Part shown: positions 1 to 8,886 of the stretch, one piece after another
Position numbering within the stretch: position 1 is the first letter of the stretch
Layout of the letters: the number at the start of each line of letters is the position of its first letter
Assembly (NCBI GenBank): GCA_014904845.1
Contig: MU119282.1
Span: 145,380 to 209,379, forward strand
DNA from: Acephala macrosclerotiorum
Lineage: Eukaryota; Ascomycota; Leotiomycetes; Helotiales; Mollisiaceae
Length of the DNA stretch: 64,000 nt
Reading direction: 5' to 3'
Position numbers and translations under genes: made by a program
Notes under the pieces: model-generated
Seen by the model: only the letters and a program-made list of their open reading frames with translations
Told to the model about the DNA's origin: nothing
The model's database searches: none

Positions 1-41
1 CGTTAATTCAGAGCTTTGTGGATATTGAGGAAAGAACTTAC

Positions 42-525
42 CAGATCCCATCATCCAAGCAAACGTATTCCACCATCCAGCGAACCAGCCACATATCGGT
101 CCGTACTTCGGACCTGGTGTAATGGAGGCCCAGTGGTACACACCAGCACTGCTTGGCATAGACGAAGCAAGTTCCTAGTCACCATGTCAGTTTGGGAGAA
201 TGGGCAGCTTTGTGATATGGATACCCACAGCAATACAAGCGGCAATCAGCCAGTAAAAGGCAGAAACCGCAATGAATTCGTACAATACACCCGGAGGACC
301 TCCATTATAGATCGTCACCACGATTGAACCTCCAAGAGCTGCCCAGGTGTTTCCTGTAACTATGCCGACGGAACATACGGAAAGCAAAGAGAAGTTCCGT
401 TCCAATTCTTGAACATGCCCAGTCTCGTTGATTTCGTGTAATCTAGGCTCATGATCCATGCCTGCTGTATCTTTCTCGGGATACGATGGAGCTGTTGACT
501 TCTCAGCCTCGAGGGAGGACACCAT
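42..525 (-). CDS. APC-family amino acid/choline permease (UGA4/HNM1-like), N-terminal part
   Basis: This is the N-terminal part of a plasma-membrane permease of the amino acid-polyamine-choline family. Exon 1 runs 525-229. It encodes an acidic cytosolic tail, the conserved stretch LERNFSLLSVCSVGIVTGNT and a first membrane segment containing GGPPGVLYEF. An intron of about 54 bases (GTGGGT to CTAG, 228-175) leads to exon 2 (174-42), which restores the family sequence SSAGVYHWASITPGPKYGP followed by CGWFAGWWNTFAWM. A consensus GTAAGT donor at 41 shows that the gene continues off the left edge. The family imports GABA, amino acids or choline, and the substrate cannot be told from this part. The start at 525 is the only Met before the conserved block. 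Family assignment is firm; the exact subfamily is inference. Confidence 0.88.
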
Positions 526-1176
526 GATGAGTTTGTAATTGCAGTTATAAATAATATATGCAAAAATAGGGTACGAGGGACTGGCTATCTGCCCATCTGA
601 TTGACCGTACTCTTAAGAGAAACTCTTCCTCTAGGAACAACAAAAGGCAAAGTTGCAAAGGAAAATTAATTGAAGAAAGAAAGAGATGTTGCATTGAGAT
701 TGTAGAGGCCAATTGACACTTACCTTAGCTCCAAGCTGTGTGATGCATGATAGTGATGTGCAAGTCTAACAACAAGGTTGTCCGATGCACGCGATGCAGC
801 TCTTCTTGGGAGCTTCTATCCCACGAACGCCATAGGGTGGAGTCGACAAGGCACTTCCTCTCCCCGTCTCTATATCACTTGGCCAGCTAGATAGCTGTAG
901 CTCTGGTGCCCTGGAAGCTCTCGGCGTTGCAAGCCGAGCTCTCCGTTATTTGTAGTCGGAATACACTAATGGATAATAGTAATATTAAATTTAAGCAATC
1001 AGAGGGCGTCAGGATGCACCGATCAGCCAAGTGGCCGACATCAAAAACGCGGTTGCAGGGATCTGGCCCAAAATTGATAAGGGTCCAAAATGTCATTCTG
1101 TCAAATGTCCTTACATAATGGCACCATAACGTTAATATTCATACATCGTCGTCCTCTTGACATAAATCATCTTCAA
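526..1176. other. Intergenic, no gene seen
   Basis: Upstream region of the minus-strand permease. It is ordinary in composition. Short open frames on both strands overlap each other and show no family motif or coherent splice pattern. It presumably carries the permease promoter and 5' UTR. Confidence 0.5.
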
Positions 1177-1605
1177 TCAATTCTTCCAGCCACGGTCGCG
1201 GAGGACTTGGTGTCGCTCAAAAATTCGAAAATCAAGAAGGCCCGTGATGTGGACCTGCATCAGAGGACTTTCAACCACTGGCCATTCTATCCAAACATCT
1301 CGAATAGGCTGCCACGATGTCTCGCAGAAAATGGCAGCAAACACCCATTGGTGCCAACCTCTACGACCATAAATATGTCCAATCCACAGCTTCAATTGAT
1401 GCAATATAGCTCCGCTCAAACAAGACACGGAAAATTTCGATGCTTACTTTTGGCCATAGCCGACCGATCCGTACCGAAAGAGCGTTCGAATGTCGACTTC
1501 GTGGCTGATTTTTGTCTGGGGAAGATTTTCTTTTTCGTTCGTAGGTATCGTCAAATCCATAGCCAGGATCGTGGGTCGGATATTCGTACTTAGAGGACCT
1601 GTCTC
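1177..1605 (-). other. Possible small gene or gene remnant, minus strand
   Basis: An 83-codon open frame (1428-1177) has protein-like composition, with segments such as GRRGWHQWVFAAIFCETSW and VVESPLMQVHITGLLDFRIF and a natural stop. Upstream on the same strand, a second open stretch starts at a Met near 1590 and ends at a plausible GTAAGC donor near 1445. The obvious splice sites (38- and 58-base introns) do not keep the frame of the downstream part. Either the intron is unusual or this is a decaying gene. No family was recognised. It lies immediately 3' of the GNAT gene, so it could also be that gene's 3' UTR. Confidence 0.3.
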
Positions 1606-2207
1606 ATAACACATCTCTTCCTGATATCCAGACCGTGTTGTGCTTCCTCCTCTAAGATTGCCTCGTATCCCCGTCCGACATCCCAGGGTTTTACTTCGAC
1701 AAATCCCATTCTGGAATACCAAGGTGCATTCCATGGCAGATCTCGATATGTCGTCAAAGTGACGGTCTTGTATCCTTCTGCTCTGACCTGGTCCACCATT
1801 GTTGCCATCAACGCCTTTCCTATGCCTCTCCCTTGGTATGCTCTCGCCACCGACACTTCGATAATATGGAAATTTCCTTCAAGATATTGTCCTCCGATGA
1901 AACCTATGGGCTTATCGAATCTGTCTACCGCGATCCAGAGGTGGCCCAAATTTGCCATCGAAGCAAGAAGGTACGGGTCTACAGTTGGTCCATCAAGCAG
2001 AAATCCGAGGTTGGCTGTGAGGAAGATTTCCGCCGCAGACCGTTCGACTTTCTCTAATATTGGGATATCTGAACTTCGTGGCGATCGAATGTAGTAACTT
2101 TCGGGGGCGTATTCGAGAGATTCCTTGCGTTGCACCTCTGCTGCAGCCATTGCAAGGATAGTAAGTGAGTCCATCATCGAAACGTAGTCGTAGATGTGAA
2201 TGTGCAA
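1590..2207 (-). CDS. GNAT-family N-acetyltransferase
   Basis: A single-exon gene for a 205-residue acetyl-CoA-dependent acetyltransferase, one domain, probably cytosolic. The fold is recognisable from a beta strand ending HLWIAVDRFDKPIGFIGG, the strand EVSVARAY, and the acetyl-CoA pyrophosphate loop QGRGIG at residues 125-130. A helix follows, then WYSRMGF near residues 163-169, the usual C-terminal GNAT signature. The region around residues 60-90 (AAEIFLTANLGFLLDGPTVD) is typical of fungal GNATs acting on small molecules. Met11 or Met12 are alternative starts, because the first ten residues are not part of the fold. The gene shares a 305-base divergent promoter with the phosphatase gene at 2513. 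Substrate unknown. Confidence 0.88.
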   Translation of the reverse strand: MHIHIYDYVSMMDSLTILAMAAAEVQRKESLEYAPESYYIRSPRSSDIPILEKVERSAAEIFLTANLGFLLDGPTVDPYLLASMANLGHLWIAVDRFDKPIGFIGGQYLEGNFHIIEVSVARAYQGRGIGKALMATMVDQVRAEGYKTVTLTTYRDLPWNAPWYSRMGFVEVKPWDVGRGYEAILEEEAQHGLDIRKRCVMRQVL

Positions 2208-2512
2208 GATCTTTCAATAGAGTTCAGATGACGAGAAGTATAAAGAAGGGACGAAAAGGAGAGATGTCTAGGAGGGTTCGAGTGGCCGTGAAGTGTGAGA
2301 CGAAACTATGACTGTTTTCAAAGAAAAATCCTCTCATTAATTAAGCTTAAACTGTCAGTGACGCCAACAAGATCCACCCTTGCCAGGTACTCGGTGAACC
2401 CCTCCAGGCTCCTTCAACCATCACAAGAGCAACAAAAACTTCTCAATATCGCTCTTCAACCTTCACCGCCACGCGATACTATCTGCCACTTCTCACAATA
2501 CTTCTTACTATC
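2208..2512. promoter_or_regulatory. Divergent promoter between GNAT and phosphatase genes
   Basis: These 305 bases separate two start codons on opposite strands, so both core promoters must lie here or overlap the 5' UTRs. Pyrimidine-rich and CA-rich stretches precede the plus-strand ATG, as is common in filamentous fungi. No strong TATA box was seen. Confidence 0.5.
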
Positions 2513-3136
2513 ATGGTCAGGAAGGCGGGTCAAGGCTCGCAGCTCGCTGAATCAACACACATCCCTCCCGCCACCCTCAGCGATGGCGTCCTACCTAAGA
2601 TGATAGTTTTCGACCTCGATTATACATTATGGCCTTTCTGGGTAGACACACACGTTACGCCTCCCCTGAAAGTGAAGAACTCTGCGAACCACGACGCCGT
2701 ACACGACCGCTTCGGCGAGAGTTTCTCCTTCTACTCCGATGTTCCCTCAATCCTTTACAATCTGCGAGAACATAATATCAAAGTGGGCGCGGCATCACGA
2801 ACTTCTGCTCCTGATCTCGGAAGAGACATGTTGAAGCTGTTGCATATACAGGACGGGGTGGAAGGCAAGAAGAGGAAGGCGATTGAGTATTTTGACCAAC
2901 TCGAGATTTATCCAGGCAGCAAGATTACGCATTTTACGAAGTTGCAGAGGGCAACTGGACTCCGTTACGAAGATATTCTTTTCTTTGACGATGAGGCAAG
3001 GAATAGGAATGTGGAGAGTCTTGGGGTGACGATGTACCTGGTGAGGGATGGAGTTACAAGACAAGAGATTGATAATGGGATTCGAGAGTGGAGGAGGAGG
3101 CATGGCCATATTGGGAAGACTGCCAGTAGTGGTTAA
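2513..3136 (+). CDS. Magnesium-dependent phosphatase-1-like HAD phosphatase
   Basis: A single-exon gene for a 207-residue member of the haloacid dehalogenase superfamily, closest in layout to magnesium-dependent phosphatase-1 (MDP-1). The catalytic motif is FDLDYTLW at residues 33-40, with nucleophile Asp34 and general acid Asp36. Motif II is AASRTS near residues 93-98. The metal-binding motif is FFDDEARN near residues 158-165. A Lys in KITHFTKLQ (about 137-145) fits motif III. MDP-1 proteins dephosphorylate sugar phosphates, glycated amines or phosphotyrosine in vitro; the substrate here is unknown. An N-terminal extension of about 29 residues precedes the fold. Length and motif spacing match the family well. 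Confidence 0.9.
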   Translation: MVRKAGQGSQLAESTHIPPATLSDGVLPKMIVFDLDYTLWPFWVDTHVTPPLKVKNSANHDAVHDRFGESFSFYSDVPSILYNLREHNIKVGAASRTSAPDLGRDMLKLLHIQDGVEGKKRKAIEYFDQLEIYPGSKITHFTKLQRATGLRYEDILFFDDEARNRNVESLGVTMYLVRDGVTRQEIDNGIREWRRRHGHIGKTASSG

Positions 3137-3440
3137 TGTGTGATAGAGTGGGATACAGCATTGCATGGCGTTGGGAGATATCCGGTTACACCTTTTCGAA
3201 GTCTACAGAGGGCTTCTACATAGAATACTACGGTACATAGAGACAATTGACGATTCAAGATCTAGATAATAAATCTGTACTTTTCACTCTTCAATGGGGG
3301 TTGATTTGCCACAAAGAACCCCTGTCGCGTACCTGAGCTAAGATTGGTGATGACTTCATGAGGCTGCAGCTCTTCGAAAAGTCCCACGCCGACGTGAACA
3401 CTCAACAACGCGACAACGCCTCAACTTACGACAGACACTG
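3137..3440. other. Short intergenic region
   Basis: Holds the 3' end of the phosphatase transcript (an AATAAA-like sequence near 3267) and the promoter of the RAD4 gene. No gene seen. Confidence 0.5.
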
Positions 3441-6400
3441 GTGACATGCATCACCATGCCTCCCTTCCTCCCACGCAAACGCCTGCGCTCCTGGACACCA
3501 GAAGCAGAAGCTGGCCCCTCAAACCCTCCACCTAAATCGAAAGGCAAAGGCAAAGCTTCAGTAACAACCACCCCCAGAAAACCCACACTCTTCGATGACC
3601 TCGATGCCGGAACAGGGACAAAACGCTCTGCAGAGCACGGCAAAGCAGCATTAGAAAAACTAGCCGCCACCGAAGACGAAAGTTCCCTCTCCTCGCTGTC
3701 CTCCGATGAAGAATTCGAAGATGTTCTGCCCAGCGCGGAACGACAAAAGACCTCCCAGGCCGAAGATGACGAAGATGAGGACGATGATATCGAATTCGAA
3801 GATGTAGATACCACCGGCGCTCCTAAAGCATCTGCGAACGTAACATCAGGAGATTTGGAACTAACATTAACGAAAGACACGAGAGTTTCGATCACGAATC
3901 CATTCGGGACGAAGAAGGGACCTAGTAAGATTGAGAGGGGCATAAGGATCGATACGCACAGGATGCATGTTCAGTTATTGATGTGGCATAATGCGATTAG
4001 GAATTCGTGGTGTTGTGATGGGGAGTTGCAGGACATGTTGGTTAAGGCGTTGCCGCCTGGGGCAGTAAAGGAAGTTGAGAAGTGGAGGAGAAATAGTGGG
4101 TTAGATGTTAAGAAGGATGAAGAGGAGAAAGAGGAGACGCCTAAGGGGAAAGGGAAGGGAAAGGCGAATGCGGTGAAGGGAAAGAAGGGTGATCCGAGGA
4201 GTCAGAGGGATTGGGGAGAGCCGGCAGAGCGACTGGCTGAGGGGAAGGTCAATATGAGTGCTGGCGATCCTCTGTTCAAATTTCTGAGATATCTGGTGAT
4301 AGACTGGAAGCAACGGTTTCGGATCACGGCCCCAGGTCTGAGGAAGTTGGGATATATGTCTTTACAGAGACTAGATGAGGAGACCAAGAGCTTCAAGGAC
4401 GAATACGACCCAGAACGCCATGGCGAGCGAATAAGGGATATAAAGGAGTTTCGAGCATGTGGTAAAGCCATGGAGGGCAGTCGAGACGTCGGTGCGCAGT
4501 TGTTTACGGCACTGTTGAGAGGTCTAGGTCTCGAAGCAAGATTGGTTGCGAGTCTACAGCCTGCAGGCTTCGGTTGGAGTCAAAATGAGGAGGCGTCAAG
4601 TAAGAACCCTCGAGCATTAAACAAGAAGAAAACAGGAACCCTGGCTGACGATGAATCTGATGGCGATGAGGAAACGGACTCTAGTGAGGAAGAAAAGCCA
4701 GCACCAATGGCAGCAAAAAAGGGCAAAGCTGCATCTAAGCCGGGAGCTAAACCAGCTGCAACATCTTCCAAGCGTGCTTCTCGAGGAAGTGGGGTCAAGA
4801 ATGCGCCAACAGCGCTATCAGAGTCGGAAGTAGAAGCAGGCGAAGATGACGATGATGATTCTGTAATTGATATCACCCCTGCAAAGAAAGGCAGAAAGCC
4901 AAACCTACCTTATGACCAGGACCTCAAATTCCCTCATTATTGGACAGAAGTCCTTTCTCCTGTCACCAATACCTACACGCCAGTAGATGCTCTGGTGCTG
5001 AAACTCGTAGCCACGGGTAAGGAATCTCTCGAGAAGTTCGAGACGCGAGGATCGAAATCAGAGAAGGCGAAGCAGGTCACTGCCTATATTATTGGCCATT
5101 CAGCTGATGGCACTGCCAAAGACGTTACAACTCGGTATTTGAAGCGGCATGTATGGCCAGGTCGTACGAAGGGCAATCGATACCCGGTAGAGAAAATAGC
5201 TATTCGTAATCGGCATGGCAAGGTCAAACGATACGAAGAGTACGATTGGTTCAAAACGGTAATGTCAGCCTATCTTCGTGGAACAAAGAAATGTCCTCGG
5301 ACAGAGATTGATGACCACGAGGAGGTGACCGATCTCAAACCCGTCAAGCCTGAGAAGAAGGAAGTCGAGGAAGGAAAAGAGACTCTACAGTACTACAAAT
5401 CCTCCCCAGACTTCGTTCTCGAAAGACATCTTAAGCGCGAAGAGGCCCTACTGACAACAGCCAAGCACGTCAAGATGTTCCCGATCAAGGGCAAAGGCGA
5501 AACTACGACTGAAGAGAAGGTTTACCTTAGAAAAGATGTCGTCAACTGCAAGAGCCAAGAGACCTGGCACAAAGAGGGACGAGCTCCCAAAGTCGGCGAA
5601 GACCCTCTCAAACGTGTCCCATATCGAGCCGCAACAACAAATCGCAGACGCGAGCTAGCTGAAGCCGAGAATGCGAGTGGTGAGAAAGTTCTTCAAGGTC
5701 TGTACAGCTGGGACCAGACAGACTGGATCATTCCACCACCAATTGAGAATGGCATCATACCCAAGAACAGCTTTGGCAACATCGATCTTTATGTCGATAG
5801 CATGTTGCCAGAAGGCGCCGTACATTTGCCTATGCGAGGCACTGTCAAGATCTGCAAGCGTCTAAACATCGACTATGCTGAAGCAGTCACTGGGTTTGAG
5901 TTCGGGCATAGAATGGCTGTTCCTGTCATCAGCGGTGTCGTGGTAGCTGAAGAGCACTACGATTCTGTCATGGATGAGTGGCATAAAGATGAAGCGGAGA
6001 GGGTAAGGAAGGAAGATGAGAAGCGACAAAAAGCAGCTCTGGGGATGTGGAGAAAGATGTTGATGGGTCTGCGCATCATTGAGAGAGTTAAGGGAGAGTA
6101 TGGTGATGTTGCTGGAGATGCAGATACTCTAAATCCCTTTGCGAATACGAAGAAGAGGAAAGAAGATGCTGATGCGGAAGCTCAGAGACGGATCATGGAC
6201 CAACGGGACGAAGAGATGGCTGGTGGGTTCTTGCCGGAGGGATTCAATGTTGAGGAGGCTGAGGAGCGTCATGCTTCGTTCTTCCCTGTTGTGCAAGAAG
6301 GTGACGATGACGACGATGAGCACGGTGGCGGTTTCGTTGTGGAGGGACATGATGAGCCCTCGAAGCCGGCGGGCCTGCCATATGCCACACCACAGTCATT

Positions 6401-6869
6401 GGAGCCGGCAACGAACGGCATCGCTCAAGCTTCTGAAGAGGATGTAGATATGCAAGACGCAGAATCCGAAGTCGAAGCTCTAGCACCAAAAAAGCGAGGC
6501 AGGCCAGCAGGTTCGGCAACGAAACCAAAAGCCAAGACTCCAGCCAAGCGAGGACCAAAGCTAAAAGCTTCAACTTCGAAGACAGCAAGTAAGCGCAAGT
6601 CAACAATCCGAGACAGCGAACAAGAAAACGATGATGACGAGTCCCCTCTCTCAGACCCCGAATCCGATCTCGAATCTGATATTGAGAAGCCTCCTAAGAA
6701 AGCACCTGCTAAGCGAGGCGCTAGCCGAAGAGCAACATTACCAGCTAAGACCTCGACAACAGAAAGTCCAAGGAAGACACCGAGGAGAAACGCGGCGAAA
6801 ATGAGCGAGACTGCTTTGCGGAGTCATTATTTTGAGCATGACGATGATGATATGGATGAGGATGAATGA
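3441..6869 (+). CDS. RAD4: Rad4/XPC-type DNA damage recognition protein
   Basis: An intron-free gene for a nuclear protein of 1142 residues. Rad4/XPC finds helix-distorting lesions and starts global nucleotide excision repair, with Rad23 as partner. Residues from about 275 (GDPLFKFLRYLVIDWK) to 510 form the transglutaminase-like fold. BHD1 starts near 654 (SSPDFVLERHLKREEAL) and BHD2 near 695. BHD3 spans about 777-860 (NIDLYVDSMLPEGAVHLP, then EFGHRMAVPVISGVVVAEEH). Acidic, serine-rich disordered segments flank the core. The C-terminus has an AT-hook-like KKRGRPAG near residue 1016 followed by Lys/Pro/Ala-rich and Asp/Glu-rich tracts. A second in-frame ATG at 3456 has the better context (ACCATG), so the first five residues are doubtful. 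It is longer than yeast Rad4 because of the disordered arms. Confidence 0.95.
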   Translation: MTCITMPPFLPRKRLRSWTPEAEAGPSNPPPKSKGKGKASVTTTPRKPTLFDDLDAGTGTKRSAEHGKAALEKLAATEDESSLSSLSSDEEFEDVLPSAERQKTSQAEDDEDEDDDIEFEDVDTTGAPKASANVTSGDLELTLTKDTRVSITNPFGTKKGPSKIERGIRIDTHRMHVQLLMWHNAIRNSWCCDGELQDMLVKALPPGAVKEVEKWRRNSGLDVKKDEEEKEETPKGKGKGKANAVKGKKGDPRSQRDWGEPAERLAEGKVNMSAGDPLFKFLRYLVIDWKQRFRITAPGLRKLGYMSLQRLDEETKSFKDEYDPERHGERIRDIKEFRACGKAMEGSRDVGAQLFTALLRGLGLEARLVASLQPAGFGWSQNEEASSKNPRALNKKKTGTLADDESDGDEETDSSEEEKPAPMAAKKGKAASKPGAKPAATSSKRASRGSGVKNAPTALSESEVEAGEDDDDDSVIDITPAKKGRKPNLPYDQDLKFPHYWTEVLSPVTNTYTPVDALVLKLVATGKESLEKFETRGSKSEKAKQVTAYIIGHSADGTAKDVTTRYLKRHVWPGRTKGNRYPVEKIAIRNRHGKVKRYEEYDWFKTVMSAYLRGTKKCPRTEIDDHEEVTDLKPVKPEKKEVEEGKETLQYYKSSPDFVLERHLKREEALLTTAKHVKMFPIKGKGETTTEEKVYLRKDVVNCKSQETWHKEGRAPKVGEDPLKRVPYRAATTNRRRELAEAENASGEKVLQGLYSWDQTDWIIPPPIENGIIPKNSFGNIDLYVDSMLPEGAVHLPMRGTVKICKRLNIDYAEAVTGFEFGHRMAVPVISGVVVAEEHYDSVMDEWHKDEAERVRKEDEKRQKAALGMWRKMLMGLRIIERVKGEYGDVAGDADTLNPFANTKKRKEDADAEAQRRIMDQRDEEMAGGFLPEGFNVEEAEERHASFFPVVQEGDDDDDEHGGGFVVEGHDEPSKPAGLPYATPQSLEPATNGIAQASEEDVDMQDAESEVEALAPKKRGRPAGSATKPKAKTPAKRGPKLKASTSKTASKRKSTIRDSEQENDDDESPLSDPESDLESDIEKPPKKAPAKRGASRRATLPAKTSTTESPRKTPRRNAAKMSETALRSHYFEHDDDDMDEDE

Positions 6870-7754
6870 TCTGGCTTGCATGGGACTTTTGATGGCATTT
6901 GATGGCATTTGATGGCATTTGATGAGTGGTTGGTGTGGCAGTTGGCATGGCTGTAGCTGGTCATGGGCTTGTAATGTTATTGCATTGCTTGCGTACTGCT
7001 TGGGATTTGAGCATGGCGTTGGTGGATGCCCTCTTATGGGAGGAAAATTCCGAAGATGCTTGAGAGTATGGCAAGCAGTGCTTAGCGAAAAATAAAACGC
7101 TTCAATTGCTTATTCTCTTCCATTTGGATTCCGAGTTTGGTGTTATACGATGTCCAAACTTATGGGGGATATGTGAGTGACCGTCTACAGTCATCACACA
7201 ATGCGCTCCTATATTACCCGCCATTGCATTTTGAGTTCCGGTCGGCTGGGGGCAATATGTTGATAGATGCCCTCAGTCATGAGAGACATCTTGAAGATAC
7301 GCTTATGAGCACAGAATCTTTCGATTTTGGTTGCCCTCTGTTCGTGATTTGACTCTGGAGCTTGACGTTGATGAATGTCCCCACATATGAGCATTTTCAA
7401 GATTCTTCAAAAGGAATTCGCTTAGCAGTGCAGCAGCAGGCCACGCATTTCACTTGCATAGCGATCTCAGTTCAGAAATTATTTACTGCATTGCTTAACG
7501 AAAGCCACGGTCCAGCCAGCCAGCCGGTGGTGTATGAGAATATCCCGAGACCTGCGGAACATTCCAAATCAGAACGCTCAAGTACTGTACAAAGCAGTGC
7601 CAAGTGGCTTCCACGTGCTAGTCATTTAGAGAATGCCCCGAGAATGGTGGGACATTCCAACTCATAACCCCCAAGTACAAACAAGTGACTTCCCAAGCCC
7701 TCAACGCCAGCCAGCCATGTATAGAAATGTCTCGATATCTGTGGGACATTCTAA
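6870..7754. other. Intergenic with two small repeats
   Basis: Lies between two convergent genes. It holds the 10-bp and roughly 94-bp repeats listed separately. No gene seen. Confidence 0.5.
6891..6924. repeat. Short tandem repeat, 10 bp x 3
   Basis: Three perfect copies of GATGGCATTT followed by a partial copy, just after the RAD4 stop codon and so within its 3' UTR. Confidence 0.9.
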
Positions 7755-7756
7755 TT
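7541..7756. repeat. Degenerate tandem repeat, about 94 bp x 3
   Basis: A motif close to CCCGAGA-N4-GTGGGACATTCYAA occurs at about 7543, 7637 and 7731. Each copy is followed by an AAGTA or AAGTGRCTT-like stretch, and CCAGCCAGC also recurs. Copies are diverged, so this looks like an old local duplication. Confidence 0.5.
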
Positions 7757-8886
7757 ACATGCCATGCTCCTTTTTCATCCACTCCTCCCACGCAATGTCG
7801 CACTTCGTAGGCTCACGCTTCTTCAGTACCAAGTGCTCCAGGTACAATCCATGCTTCAGCTCCGTATGGCGAGGCGCAAAGTCGAAGTTTTTATCACGGT
7901 TGACTACCTCTCTCGCAACCTTAGACGCAATGGACTGGGACTTCGATGCAATGATTGCCGTCTCGAGCTTATATCCGAAAGACGTGAGTGTTTGATGTGT
8001 GAAGTAAACCCGGTAACCAATGTCCCGGCGATTAGTGTGGGTGAGTTCATAGCCTAACTTCTCATCCTCAGTTCTAGGGAAACCTGGACCGAAGATTCGC
8101 TTGATGTCGGCCTTCTCCTTCTTGTAGCAAGGGTCGATAGAGACGTGCTTAATGCGGAGACCGAACATGTAGCCGCCAGGGGAGTTAGATTCTGAGATGA
8201 GACCAACGAGGTTAGATTCGAAGTGAAGGATATCTACCTCTCGGTCGAAGTAGAAGGGTGTGATGAACCATCTGGCACAGATTTTGGTGTACTTCTTCAA
8301 GGCGAGCTCGCGGGTGGCCTTGCAGATGCTAAGTTGGATGGGAGGTGAAGTTTTGACTTGGCAGAAGGCTTTGAATTCGTACTCGTCCTCGATGGTCATG
8401 TCGGCGAAATCGGCTGAGGTATCGAAGTTAACTCTGACGAAGCGTGCCTCCTGCATGGGAAGGTTGAAGATGAACTCCTGCAGCTCGCGTGGTAGCTTGG
8501 GGAAGTCGGTGAAGGTGGCCGTGTCGAGGGAGTGGTCGACAGCGGCCTCATCCTCAACTTCATCGATCTCGTAGTCATCCTGAGGACTTGTTAGCTCGGA
8601 ATTGTACATGTAGAATTAGGAGTCCTCACCTCGTCGCTGCCGCTCTCGGACTCCGAAGTGTACTCGGTGTCCTCCGCGTCCTGGGTGGTGATTAATTGTA
8701 TGAAGACGGAGTGAGAGTGTGAAAACTTACTTCTCCGCCGGTCTCCGCGTTGTTGTCTGACTCGGCCTCGGACTCCTCCTCGTCCTCGTCCTCGATCTCG
8801 CTGTCACTTTCTTGGGTGAGATCGAAGGGCAGCTCTGCTGAGCCTGGAAGGTGCAGGCCACCAACTGCGCTGCAAGGAGCAGCCAT
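7755..8886 (-). CDS. 2EXR-domain protein
   Basis: A three-exon gene for 343 residues. Exon 1 is 8886-8731, exon 2 is 8680-8630 (17 codons) and exon 3 is 8579-7755. Both introns are 50 bases with GTAAGT or GTGAGG donors and CAG acceptors. The first 80 residues are almost all Asp, Glu and Ser. The 2EXR signature follows as FTDFPKLPRELQEFIFNL and EARFVRVNFD, then a globular part with FYFDREVDILHFES. 2EXR proteins are an expanded fungal family of unknown function related in layout to F-box proteins. The Met at 8609 is intronic, and 8886 (context GCCATGG on the coding strand) fits the splicing. Family firm, function unknown. Confidence 0.85.

Noticed and set aside
1090..1593. Plus-strand open frame of 167 codons
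   Set aside because: It has no family signature; the minus strand over the same bases looks more protein-like.
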